64,000 bases of DNA from Xiphydria camelus (lineage: Eukaryota > Arthropoda > Insecta > Hymenoptera > Xiphydriidae). Both the position numbers and the translations under genes were made by a program. Under the pieces are notes generated by a model. The model was not told the DNA's origin. It saw only the letters and a list, made by a program, of their open reading frames with translations, and did no database searches. This document shows positions 1 through 12,300 of this stretch, one piece after another. The DNA is taken from assembly GCA_963678675.1 (NCBI GenBank), contig OY783195.1, positions 31,701,006 to 31,765,005 of the forward strand. The letters run 5' to 3'. Each line of letters opens with the position of its first letter. Position 1 is the first letter of the stretch.

Positions 1-1963
1 TATCGGATTTATTTCTCCCTTCCGTTCTATGTACTTTCTTTCAATTTCCACCGGTAGAACGACGTTTGCCCAACGAGAAGATGAGATTACCCCCGTTGCA
101 CAGCAACCTCACGACCCGAGAGAGTGCCTGCCTTTCACATCCCCATACTATACAAAAGTGCACTCAGCGATCCACTTCCCACGGCACTATACGATATTGT
201 ATGTATGTATCGAACATTTCAAAATATCGTCATTTTGTCTCATCGAGGAGACAAAAGTGGATGCTGCGCGTGGAATCTGTATCATCTTTGCGCAAACTGA
301 GAAAACATTTATTTACAGTTAATATACGTATACTCGATTATGGCAAAAGAAATATGTCTTTGGACCAAGTAAATATTAATTGGCTATTACTCTACTTTTT
401 TTTTTGTGAGTGAAAGAGACTTTCTAATAATTAACATTATATATTCACCTGGCCCAACGAAATATTTCTTTCACCGCAATCGTAAGTTTACATTTACTAA
501 CTACAAATAAACTCTACTCTCAGTGCAGACGAACATCGTTACACGCAATCAGACGTATACATACATACATATGTAGAGTCGATTCTTCGCGATCGGTACG
601 ATCCTCCGTCTCACCGTAGAATGTTTGCAATCCTCCTCGGCGTAATCGAAGGTAAAGAGAGGAACGCTTAGATGCGCCACACTCGGAAGTCGAAGTTTCT
701 CTCGTCAAACGAGCGAAGCAACGTCGAAGCGACGTTTCCCGGAATTGAATAAATTATACGAGCGACGACACTTTGGCGTGCCTCCGCTTCTTTCGCCGAG
801 GAAACGCTCCGCGTGCGCGTGATTCTCATCGAAACAACCAACGGATCTACCGGAAGCGCCTCGGTCGTTCGTTCGTCCCTCGCGTTCGTTCGAAAGTACC
901 CCATCGTCGTTACACTTTACCGACGCGGGGTGCCGGTAACGAACGTCGGCAAACGGCAAATCGAGCGTAATTTCCTCGATCGAGATCCCCGCCCGGCATT
1001 CTATCAAGGAAGTGGATGACGATGGCGAGTGGATGCGGACGAGGAGGGTGGGAATAATAAAACCACAGCCACAGCGAATCGCGAGTGCCGAACCAAGATC
1101 GTTGTTCGTAATTTATTCGTATTCTCGGAGAAATTACATACTGCACAGTGCGGGTGCAATTGCCCGATCGTTGAACGTCGTTAACCCTGTAGCATAAAAC
1201 GCGCGCTTCAAGCTCGAACTCCTTTACCCCTTCGTGCGACGCGAGCTTCTCGCCGATGAACTCAACTCAACCTTTTCACCGAAATTTTCAGCGAGATAAA
1301 AGAGAGTAAACCGGCGGGATACGAGGTACCCGCGTTTCGTGCGGTCGAACGATCAACGGCGGCGACTTTTTCCCCGTGTTTTATCTCGAGCCCCGTCGCC
1401 GCGTTACACGTGGGTACATTCTGTGGGTTACTACGGTGGTAGTCCACTGGTGCGTGCCGCACGCGCGCACGCACGCACGTCCGCCTTCCCGTCGGTTAAC
1501 GTTACCGTTAACCCGAGAGGGACGCTGGTTATCCCTCGGACGATCGCGGGGGAAGGTGAATTAAAAGGTCGGGTCGATCGGTTCGGTGGACCGTAGCAAA
1601 TTTCCCCATTCAATTTCTCAAAGTGTACGTGATGCGACAAAATTTCAGCGGAATTTTGAGTCTTTATTTTATTTCGGAGACATAGCCGTGTATATTTTGA
1701 CGATCGATTCTCTTCGGTCCGATCAATACATATGTACGTAGAATCTATGTATAAAGACCTCTTTCGAAGATCGAGAGGGAACTTTGCGAAAGAGAAGATC
1801 TTCGTTGCACTTTTCTTCGGCGGTCGGGTAAACTCCCCCCGAATGAAATACAAAAAACGCCAGCACGGCACTCGAAAGTTGACCGAAGGTGTTCCGGTAA
1901 GACGCGACACGTTTCACCCGCACTGCTCGGTTCATCCGGCGCAACGAAGGCCGATCGCCACCT
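1..1963. other. Intergenic, no gene recognised
   Basis: This stretch lies beyond the 3' end of the minus-strand lipase. Several open frames cross it on both strands, but none shows splice-flanked exon structure or a recognisable protein family. It is CpG-rich from about 700 onward. It probably contains the lipase 3' UTR at its right end. Confidence 0.5.
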
Positions 1964-4244
1964 TCATTTTCTGCTGTTGTATCCCGAGAGATTCCTCGCG
2001 AACGGAGGCTGGCCGTTCGTCCTCAGGTAGAACATCCCTCGGGCTCTCGGGCTGGCGACGAATCCCATCAAGGCGTTCGGGGTCCACGTGCAGTTGGCCG
2101 GGATGTCGGCGCGCCACTTTGCGCAGCGACTCGCCGGGAAGCCGGTCGGATTCGTCACCGATTCCGCGTAGAGCTGCCAGGCGCGATTGTGGCCGCACGA
2201 AACTGCGGAGGAAAAACGATCGCTCTCTCTGAGCGAGACGCCGGGAACGCGAGCAACGGGATCCCGAGATTTCTCGCGGGACTGCGCCGCGCGCCTCCGA
2301 GGTTTCGCGATTAGGCGCGGAAGCGAGGAACGAGCCGGCGAAAGGAATAGAGCGGAGGGGAAATCGAGGTACATCGAAACTAAACACCGCGATCAGTCTT
2401 CCCGTACCGAGTGAACGGCGAACGCCACTCTTTTTTCGAGCTTCGCATACGGGAAGCGGCGAATCTCAACTTTTTAGACGATTTTTCTTTCCGCTGCGCT
2501 GACCGTAAATCACCGCGCGCCTATACGCTTCTCTCGCCGTGCCAGGAGCCGGTATTCGCGGTTGAAAGGAAAAGTCGTGATCGTTCTTTCGTCCCTGGTC
2601 GTTGCGCCGAAGAAAAGTTCGCGTCCACTTCCGAGATCGTCGATGCGGTCGCTCGTGACGCGACGCGACACGAAGAAATCGCGCAAGAAGTCAGCCGCGG
2701 TATAGCGCCGCGTCGTCGCTACTCACTGTACTGATTGACGAGTCTGGTGATCCCGTCGGCGAGGAGGGTCTGGACCGTGCAGCCGGGCTGCAGGGGACGA
2801 CCCCCGTTGGGATAGAAATCCGCGTGGCCCAGCGGCGTGGGGAAGCCGAAGACACCGCCGTCGGTGTGGATGACGTCGACGAAGGACGCGTCGGCGGAGG
2901 TCAGGTGGCCGTCGGCGCCGGTGTTCATGTAAAGCGGATACGCCGCGTCGAGGCCGGTGATTCTCGCCACCTGAAAACCGCGCGGCGGCCGCTTCGTAAC
3001 TCGTGCCTTCTTTCGCACGCGACGTGAGAGTGCCGCGCTTATCGATTATCTCGCATCGCGAAAGACAGAGAGAGAGAGAGAGAGAGAGAGCCGACCACCA
3101 ACCCTGCGCGGAGCCAGCGCCTTCCCCATGAATCCGGCCACTTCCGCTCCCAGGCTGAAACCGACGACGTGGATGCGCGACACTGGCACCGCTCCCTGGG
3201 ACTCGAGCCAGCTCACCATTCGCGCCACATGGGGTCCCACTATTCTGGTGTTCCTCACCGCGGTGATGTACCAAGGGAGGGCCGAGAGTCTGCCCCAGTC
3301 CACCAGGATGACGTTGTAGTCGCCCCGTCCGAGATAAACTGCGAGAGTTTCGATCGAGATGAAGAGGCTGACGGTAAGACTGTGTACTCGAATCGAAGAC
3401 AACCGAAATCCTAGAGTCGAAAAGGGGAAAGAAGGAGATACTGGAACGGTACCGTTTCGAATAGTTGCCGCGCTGAGGCCGGGCGCTCGCTCGCTGTAGC
3501 CGTGGATGTAGAGTATCGTGGGATTGCTGACGTTCCAGTTGCTGCTATCGAGGGTCGAGTTGTCGGTCACCCGGAGGAAATGGGCCGTCGACGGGTTTCG
3601 CCTGGAGCGCGTGAAACAAGGCGGTGGAACGTTCAGTGCGCGCGGCTACGGGACTGCGGAAGGAAGAGTGCGTGGAAAGTGCGAGGTGCAGCTGGTGACG
3701 TGGGCGAAATTGCACTACCGGAATGTCCGGACGAGAGGGCACGGTCGAGAGCGCGCCTATGTATATCTGTAATCGGTGCCGCGCGACTGATCGTACGGCC
3801 GGCTGATTGTGAGAACGCGCGCGTGGCGCCGCTGTATATCGTTGCACTCGAAGGTGATCGTAAATTCGCGATAGCTCGCGATGTCCTTATATTAGCTTCG
3901 CGTGGTCGGGGTATTCGAGATGGTTCGTGAGTCTGATCGCGGCTACTTCGTCATCGTTGAGGCGGCGTGAAAGAAAAAAAAACAAAGTCCACATCGATCC
4001 CCTCGTTAACACGTTATACGTGCAGCTCGTACTTATACGCAGATATACAGCGATCAGTCCGTATACGTCGCACCGATCGATTGCTCAATGAAAACGTGTT
4101 CGACCGGCCTGCCCGGCCCGTCAATGTAACCGCCACAAAAGTACCTGGTGTACAGCTGGTACTCGACGTCACGATCCAGCTGAATGGGGCAACAAAGGGC
4201 GCAGGTCCCGGTGGGAAAGGGTGATATGTGCGCCGGATTGTTGC
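1964..4244 (-). CDS. Secreted triacylglycerol lipase (pancreatic lipase family), 5' end missing
   Basis: A predicted secreted neutral lipase that would hydrolyse ester bonds of glycerolipids outside the cell. Five exons join in consistent phase: 4244-4145, 3601-3453, 3338-3103, 2970-2727 and 2202-1964 (stop TGA). The N-terminal DVEYQLYTR strand, the ILYIHGY oxyanion segment, RGDYNVILVDW, the nucleophile elbow GFSLGAEVAGF, the acid GLDAAYP and the late catalytic histidine in SCGHNRAW are all present, so the Ser-Asp-His triad is complete. The elbow reads GFSLG rather than the more common GHSLG, which occurs in an insect subgroup. About 322 residues are visible, close to the family core. The first visible exon starts two bases into a codon, so an upstream exon with the signal peptide is missing from this model. 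It is probably above 4244 but I could not place it. A GA microsatellite lies in the intron 3102-2971. Confidence 0.9.
3065..3090. repeat. (GA)n microsatellite in a lipase intron
   Basis: A run of about 13 GA dinucleotides just after the donor site of the lipase exon that carries the catalytic serine. Confidence 0.9.
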
Positions 4245-4417
4245 CTGCGACAAAGAGAGGCGAATTATTGGCGAATCATCGCCCTGTTCGTATACATAGA
4301 TACGTGCACGCGCGCGCGCTCCACATCGCGCGCTCGAGTCCCTCTCGCTTTTGTCTCCCTTCCTAGACACGGAACACGTTGCGCCTCGTAATCGACTTGA
4401 GGCGAGGGAATCGGCGC

Positions 4418-4449
4418 TTCTCTCTCTCTCTCTCTCTCTCACTCTCTCC
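4418..4449. repeat. (TC)n microsatellite
   Basis: A run of TC dinucleotides upstream of the visible lipase exons. Confidence 0.85.
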
Positions 4450-5939
4450 CCTTCCTCCGGCTTTCAGCGGCGCGCGCGCACTCGAATTATTCCGTAGTCG
4501 ATCCACGAGATCACAAATCAGACCGGTGGACCGTTGGTGGAGGCTGCTTTCGTCGGGCAGGCTCGCGCGCGCGGTATGCCTATCGGTTCCGCGCTTCCGC
4601 ACCGCTCGCGGGCTGTTCTGAAACTTTACCTTGACACTGTCGCCCGGTCGCGGTTTTACAATGACGCGTGTTGCAACCGAACGGTATAACGGTCTCTCGA
4701 GTGCACCGAGGAAGAGAAATTATTGAACGATATAGGTACTCGCACGCCTTTCGGTGTAAGGTGTGTGCAACTGTCCCAAAATTCACACAGCAGATTGTAC
4801 CCAAGATCCTTACACCAGTGACACTTCCTGTATACATCTGTAATTTATTGAACATTTTCTTTTTCCACCAGTCCTTCCTTTTCATCCCATTCAATAATTT
4901 GAATTATACTCCGATATGTCCGACTACTAGAACGTGTCATGTTATTTTCGCAGCAGACACCGCAAACTGCATCGTTGCAATTTTTACACGGATATTCCTC
5001 TCTTCGGGTATCCGTACAATTCACGGCAATCGTAACGCTGCCATTCGAAGTCTTCGGCTGCAATCTTCTCGCTCGTTGCACAAGAAAGATCGCGGGATAC
5101 TGATAAAAGAGAGATTACGAAGCACCGTCTCGTTCGTAACGTCGGCTGTATGTATATTATCCTGTGGCGGGATGAAAGGAAACGCTTGCGAAAAAATTTC
5201 GTCAAGTCCTCCCCCACGACTGCGACGGTTCGCCACTGCGCGTGAGAGAAGCCGCGACCACGAAAGTGTTTTAACGATCACCCGTTCGGCGGTGCCGCGG
5301 TTGCGCAAGGCGGTATCTATTTCGCGACGTCGCGAACTCCTCTCATCGCGTAATTTTTCGCGTAACGCTTTTCTCTTGCGAATCAACGATCCTCTCGAAG
5401 ACCCGGACGTCCTCGAAGGCCGGACGATCGTTCCACTGCGACACGCCTCTCGAAGAGGTTCCGCTTTCATTGTTACAATCTGGTATTCGCTTTCGCGAAA
5501 TCGCCGGTATCCCGCCGAGACGTTCGAGAGATCCGAGAATGGAAACGCGCGAATCGCGTGGGAATTAAAGAAAGGCACGCACCCCTCGCCGAGTCGCGGT
5601 GCGTTGGATACGCGTATGCATCATGTATACGAGGCACACACAGGTATCGTGGGTGATATTGTGCTCGAGGGAAATTCGTCACCGCGCCTCCCCTCGAGGA
5701 TAACCGAGATATTTTTGCGAGTGTGCGCGAGGAGCCGATTTTCAGTGTGCAATTTCCGAATAGGTTGCGTTCAACGACTTGGAGCGTTGGCTGCGATTGT
5801 CTCCTTACCCGTACGCTTTCGGCCGAAACCCAGGTGGGAAAGATCTACTATATGGATTATATACGAGTACCATATCTTGTATATAGAACATATATAAATT
5901 TGAGCTTATTTAATTTACACGTAATTTATATATAAACCA

Positions 5940-6100
5940 TACACTCAAAAAAGTGTGGCCACAACTAGAAAATTGTAGTAATTGCAGTGATAATTTTCTT
6001 CGCAATAGCAAGAATTCTTGCTACGCTAGCAATATTTTTCTAGTTGTGTCTGAGGCAGCCAGAAATATAGCTGCATTAGCTAAATATTTTTTTCAGTGTA
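5940..6100. mobile_element. Short MITE-like element with terminal inverted repeats
   Basis: The left end begins TACACTCAAAAAA and the right end is the reverse complement of TACACTGAAAAAA, a 13-base terminal repeat with one mismatch. The interior is AT-rich and holds smaller palindromes, including a CTAG-centred pair (ACAACTAGAAA and TTTCTAGTTGT). No coding capacity. No target duplication could be fixed. Confidence 0.45.
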
Positions 6101-6185
6101 CACACGGACTATTTATGGATTACACAAAACATCAAATAATAAAAGCTTATATCGAAATATAAATGTAATAAGCCCAAATCTATAT

Positions 6186-6309
6186 ATGAGGAGCACAGTT
6201 CCAAAACTCGTTTAGTCCATTCGCAGTTTGTCCTATAATTGCTAATAGTTTAGCGATTATAAGACAAACTGCGAATGGACTAAATGAGTTTTGGAACTGT
6301 GCTCCTCAT
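6186..6309. mobile_element. Palindromic MITE (foldback), about 124 bp
   Basis: Two 58-base arms match with about three mismatches around an 8-base loop. The tips read ATGAGGAGCACAGTTCC and its complement. Flanking TA dinucleotides on both sides fit a Tc1/mariner-type TA target site. There is no coding capacity, so it would depend on a transposase from elsewhere. Confidence 0.8.
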
Positions 6310-7876
6310 ATGGACTATCCATATACAGTTTTTGCGCTCAGGAATTGACGGAGTACTTTTTCGGAGATTACTCTTCGATCTACGAAACAGTTCCGTACCG
6401 GTGCGGATCGAAAGTTCTTAGGTAACGAGATAATCGCGATGGAAATTGATTACCTCTGTACACCACGAGAATCCGACATACGTAAGAGGCCAAGAAAGCG
6501 GGCAGCATCCCGGCGGGCGCAGCGCGAATTTCGCGCGGAGGTCGGGAAATCGGAGAAAAGTGAGAAATCTCGGACGTCCGATCGATGATTCGCGGCAAAC
6601 TGACCGGCGGTGCTCGGCCGATCGGCGCTGCCGAACGCTTTACGGGTTTCGATACCCCGGCAATGTCTCGAGCACGACATTAAAGGCCGCCACGTAATTC
6701 CTAATGGCGCGCCACGCGCTTTTTCTCGCTGACTTTCCAACTGGAGCCATCGTAACGGTGACGTAATAACGTAGGGCGAAGGGACGAGCGGCGCGTCACG
6801 GTGGATAACGAGAAGGGCGCGGCGTCGTGCTCGTCGCGCTGCACTTACCCCAAAAATACGTAACGGTGATGCAGAGAAAGTTCGTGAGAAAACCTGGAAT
6901 CATTTTCGGCTCTTTTTCTCCTTCGTCGACTTCGCCGCGCCGTCGACTCGAAGCGGCATTATCGTCAACCGCGCTGATCTCGACGCAAGTCGAAGCCGAT
7001 TAAACCTTGAAGTATCACCGAGCCCCGACCATCGAGTCCTGCGCGGCTCGGCCGATAATTAATTAACGAGGAACGTTTTATCAGTCGACATCGGGCCCTT
7101 CGGTCCCGCCTGCAGGGCAGCCGCGAATATCAGTCGCTCCACGGAGTAATCAACAGTCACGAAGTGCCGTCGCGTCGGAATCGAATAATTCGTGGGAATG
7201 ACGTTAAGCGCATCGTCGCGTTCTTCGACCACCTTCTCCATTCGCGACGAGTCTCCGGGATGACTCTCGGTTTGCTCTTCCCGATAATCCACTTCGGATT
7301 GACTCGTCACGGGTCGTAGTCGAGGAAAACTGAGAGTCGGTGTTTTGCAAGTAACTCGTCGGCGATATCGATACATACGCGGAAGATAATTTATCTCGCG
7401 TACTTTGCACGTAGATTCTTCCACGATTTAATCGTCAATAAAATGAATTCGTCAGTCAATATTCCACGGTATAGCTGTTCAGTGTGACACGAGTTTTTGG
7501 AAGTTCGAAAATCGCGTACACTCGTCGAAATATTCGTACGGCACTAGAAAAGTCCTGTCGACTCGATTCCCACGGCACGCAAAGCTCTCGAAAGCACGAC
7601 AAATTCGGCGCCCAAGGTGCGTAGCACGTAACGAGCCGCTCACTCGCGAAACGCGACGAGTTTATTTCCGTTGACGCGAAAATTCGTCACGAGGATTCTT
7701 CGACCCTCGATCCCTCTCGAAATTCCTACGAGACGTCGCGCGGGTGGGTAGGGGTCGATCGGCGCACGGACCGCGCTTACGAATCGGTTCGTTTCCCCGC
7801 GATCGATTTTCGGTGGCGCGCACTGCACTCGGCGGGAGCCTTGAGGTCGTTCGCCTCGACAGCTTCAATTTCGAAA

Positions 7877-8053
7877 ATGGAAAAAGCGTCGCGCGCGACC
7901 GCCCAAGCGTCCACGTCCGATTTCGAGGTTCGATCCGAGGCGATCTTCGCGACCGGCCGGCAGACCGAGGCGAGAAAGCCGTCGAGTCGCTCTCCGGTTG
8001 GCCGGGTAGAAGGTACACTGGTTGCGGTGGTACTGCCGGAGTACCGCTCGCCG
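7877..8053 (+). CDS. Possible first coding exon of the RING E3 gene
   Basis: An ATG at 7877 opens a Ser/Thr/Ala-rich frame beginning MEKASRATAQASTSDFE. It stays open well past a possible phase-0 donor at 8054 (CCG then GTAGGA), which would join in frame to the exon at 9335. Another phase-0 donor (GAG then GTTCGA) near 7928 would also work. The N-termini of RING ligases are poorly conserved, so this rests only on an open frame and phase compatibility. Other frames are open here too. Treat it as a candidate. Confidence 0.3.
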
Positions 8054-8487
8054 GTAGGAACCTCTTTGCGCTGGACGGCGTTGATTTCACCGCGAGGGAA
8101 CGGCGCCAGGTTACGTCAGAGTTAGTTTCCCAATACCTCTTTATAGAGTTCCCCCTTAGATCTTATTGTAGGTATCTGTATCGCGCTCCTCGTTTTAACG
8201 AGATCCCAGATAAGCCTGCGGGAAGGTCGACCGCGTGTTTGCCGATCACGAAATCGGTACACGCGCTGAGCGCGCGTATCGTTTGCCCGGGGATTTCGTT
8301 CGAGGCTCTCCGATCGCTCGCGTGTTGCGTAGATGTACGCGCGATGCTTACGCATCCGGCAGGTATTTTTCATCGGGGGGATCAAATTAGATTAGCGTCT
8401 TCAGGGTCGCGCGCGGGAAGGAAGCTCCGCGGGGCTCGCGGGGGATGAGGACGGAAGGGGGATGTAATACCACGAAAAATTGCTGCG

Positions 8488-8519
8488 TTGGTGGTGGTGG
8501 TGGTGGTGGTGGTGGTAGT
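8488..8519. repeat. (GGT)n microsatellite
   Basis: About ten GGT triplets. The apparent poly-glycine frame across it is not supported as a gene. Confidence 0.85.
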
Positions 8520-9334
8520 GGGGATATTTTGCGCATCATCCCCCTAATATCTGGGAACCACCCTGACCCAGATACGGACGAGCGGATGGCCGGCCGCGGA
8601 GTGGAAAATCTACCCCGCCTCGTCTCCGAATGTCCGTGCTCCGTGCAACGACTTTCCTCAGGGTTTCTGCCCCGCTCGGCTTGTACTTCATTCTTACGAC
8701 TTCGTCGTTACCGAAGATGGTGTAAGGTGTAACGACGCCCCGCTTCCAACGCGAAGATGCCGGGCGAATGTGTAATACCTATGTATATCTATCTCGATGG
8801 TCCTACAAATTCAGCGAAAATTGACGCCTTTTGCCATGGGATGAAGGGAAATGTAGCACCTACTCGAATCCTCTTCCCCAATTATCGAACAGAAGTTGGA
8901 TTTGATTCGAGTAAATGTGTTTTTTAATATTCCCAAATACACATGAACGCGATTCAAATAAACGTTCAAAAAGTTGTCGTTTTATCCGAATATTATTTCA
9001 ATCGCATCAGTATCTACTTGTATCCAATAAATGCTTACTCGACGTCGATATATTTGCACTCGTTCATAGTTTAGAATCGTCATTGATGGTATGAAAAAAA
9101 AAAAGAGAGAAATGTATTTCTCCCGTCTGCTCTAAGTAAATTACATACGCTTTCTATTTCGATGACGCGTCTATTTTAATAAAAAGTTATTGATTTTTTC
9201 GTTTACAAGCCCCGCTAAGAAGAATCCTATTTTTAACCGGAGTATCGATAATTTTAAATATCCCTCGTCCGATGAACACCGTACCATTTATACGCACTTA
9301 AATAACTTCCGGTTTCGTTATTCTTTCCTTTCAG

Positions 9335-12300
9335 GACAAACTACTGACGACGCTCGACGAGAACGAACCGGAAATGGCTTCTTCCCAGGAAGACGAGGTA
9401 AGTAGTGCGGTCGTCGTGTGTCGTCAAAGAGATAGGGGGGAAAAAACACCCTGTCTCTTTGTCCCCGAGATGACGGAAAAATTGATCGAGTCCCTTCCGG
9501 GTCCCACTCGGGGGCGGACGGGGAACGCGAAGGCGGTGGATTTCGAGAAATCGAAGCTGCGAAGGACGTCGAGATGATAATTTGCAAATCGGATTCATCC
9601 CCTCGTAATCCGCGAGAAATTCTGTGGAACGGCTCCGGGTATCCAATGAAAACGCTCGATTCGATTAGAGCAGCTTCCTTATCCCCCTTTCGCATCTTCG
9701 TCGCGGTACGTTAAACGTAACGAAGTTATTGGGAGCGCGGCAATGAAAGGATAATATTTGTTGGTAGTCTCGCGCGTTTTGCTCTTACGTAAGAACGCTG
9801 TAAAAATCTGGATAATTGATCACGTCCTCTGATAAGCATCCCACTCCACGCGCGCACGGCCTAATTGCAGGAAACCTTTTTTTGAGTAGTGCGCCGTGGC
9901 ATTCGATTTTTACGTTGCGGCGTCGGAATGCGTCGCCGAGTGGAAAGAAAAAAGTGATTCGCGCGAAAATTACGTCTCATTGTTGGGCTCTTCCTGCGCG
10001 TTTTACGTGATTCGCGCGGGAGGGAATTTGTTGTAGATCGAATCTCGAAATAACTTCGACATATATAAAGCGTCGCGTCGGCGCGTTTGTTACCAGTAAA
10101 CATGAAGTGGACGTTGTTATTCGTCATCGTGTCGCTGCTCCTGGCTTTGGCGGTAATTATTCATTCGTTATATAGTAACTTTTGGCTCTTAAGTACATGG
10201 GAAAAATATGGTAAATTAAGCAGTAAGGGCGTCTTGCGATAGCGATGAAGCATTTCGGGCCAATTATTGCATTTGTTTAGATCGCCCAACCACCTCCTCC
10301 TCCATCACCGCATGGAGGCGGTAGGGGAGGCCCTCCGCAGCATCCCGGTGGGTATGAATACCCTTCGTACGGAGGTGGATATCCTCCACCTCCCAATGCG
10401 ACCACTACCACCACCACCACCACGACTTCAAGTTTAAGTACGTATGAGTTGAGCGACGATAATTCTTCGGGATTAATTGATCCCTCGATAGCGTCGTCCC
10501 TATTGTTATTGATATTTTCTCTTCATTTTAATTACGTTCCCAAATGATCGTACGCAAATAGGTCAAGTTATTCCTTATAGATGCCGGAGGTAATCGACCC
10601 CCACCACCGCCTCGAGGACCTTGGTCCGGTTAATCGGTATAAACTTGGCTCATGCGATACTATTGGTGTTATATGGCAGCAAAATTTCGTGGAGAACTCT
10701 GGCCGAAATGGTTCCCCCGGAGGGAAGTACCTAACGCGCATAATCCCGCAACCTGAATTTCCTTTATAGAATGCTCACCCTCGTCTTCGAATGGGTCTCG
10801 GTAGCCTTCGTTGAATTAGGATAGGTGCAAAAATAAAAAGACATTGATAAAATTCTTCTGCTGTCTTTAATATTCGTCACTTTTCGTACGATACTCGACG
10901 TTCTCCCGAGCAATCAGAAAATGATTATTCAATAAACGACACATTATATGTACAGGATCGAATATTTGCGTTAGCCATTCGTTAAATGACAAAAATTATT
11001 GATCCGTCGAGACTAGCTTTGGGATTTTTTAATTCTACCTACCCCGGGGACGATTTTACTTTCATCGTTTGAGCAATTTCGAATGCAATCGAAAAGGCGG
11101 GATGGAGGATGCCGCATATTGATTGGAACTCGAACCGTCCACGTGGAAATGTCGTAATTTCCGACTGGACAAGGGCCGGCTAATTGGCGGCAAAAACTCG
11201 ATTGAACGACAAAGCGAAGCCCGAGGGCGCTCGTACCTTTTATCCTCGAATGATTCGCCGATCGCACGCTGCTGTGAAGCTATTAATATTTTAATTAAAT
11301 TCTTCTTTAAAGCGATCGACTACCCGGCTACGATCGTATCGGGGTGTAAAAGTCAATGGGATGGCGTGAAAATAAAAGTCGAACGAGACACGAGCGAGAA
11401 AACGTAACTTTTTGCAAGGAAACGTCTAGGCAAACGTGAACTCGCTCCTGATTACTGTGCAGAGATATGACCAATGTGTCTGCAATTTCGCCTATTCAGA
11501 CCCATTTATGAATGGTTTTGATGAATTAGAAATAAACGTGAAATCACAAATACCGGTGGTCGTATCTATTGTTATAAACTTGTCGAGCAAGTTTCGACTT
11601 TTTTACGGGTGTATCCCGCACGACTCGTATTACCGTAACATTTTTTTTCAATATCCGAACCGAATAATCGTGTGTTACCACGTATTGTATAGTCTCCCCT
11701 CTGTGCAATGGTAGAGAGACTATTTTAGACGTTCGTGCCGCTGCTATTCGGCACTATCCATTCGCGCATGGCGGAGTGAACATGAAGCGACTACTGATCA
11801 GTGTTGTGATCCTTGTTATTTTTAATTTTACGGTAAGATATCAACCGTCGGAGAATTAACTATTAATTGTACATGTAGTTATCGTTGTAGTATTCCTTTT
11901 CCTTTGGCCGCATCTTCAGACGTCCGTGAAAATTGCTCACTTTGCTATTGAAAAGATTTCAGTCGCTCGACGGGTTGAACCGCGAGAAATGTTTGGACCA
12001 GGATTACCCGGAGGGTCCGAACCGGGTGGGCCCGGAGGTGGTCCTGGTGGTCCTGGTGGACCTGGTGGTCCCGGAGGACAAGGATGGCCTGGAGCGGGTG
12101 GACCCAGAGGTGGTCCCGGTAGACCCGGAGGACCGGGACCTTATGGACCCAGATTCCCATGGGGTTTCGGAGGTCCGAGTGGTCCGGGAAATTTCAATTG
12201 CAGCAGCTCCCAGACTTTCCAGACATCCGGTTACATGAATGCTACGGGAGGTACCTCTGACGGTTCATTTGTTATCGCCACTGATTGTCACATTTCGTTT

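Larger units (their letters stand above)
4245..7876. other. Gene-poor region between lipase and RING gene
   Basis: The missing lipase 5' exon and the RING-gene promoter should lie here or nearby. The region contains two palindromic elements (described separately) and one unusually long plus-strand open frame, 4668-5897. That frame has no recognisable domain and no ATG near its start. Nothing else can be supported. Confidence 0.5.

Noticed and set aside
7744..8448. A 234-codon plus-strand frame overlapping the candidate first RING exon
   Set aside because: Several frames on both strands are open here because of CpG-rich composition; no family match and no joinable phase to the next exon.
8445..8732. 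A glycine-run protein over the GGT microsatellite
   Set aside because: The frame is made by the repeat and has no splice or family support.
10022..10031. GGGAATTTGT as a possible NF-kappaB site before peptide gene 1
   Set aside because: It matches only half of the consensus, and single sites of this quality are common by chance.
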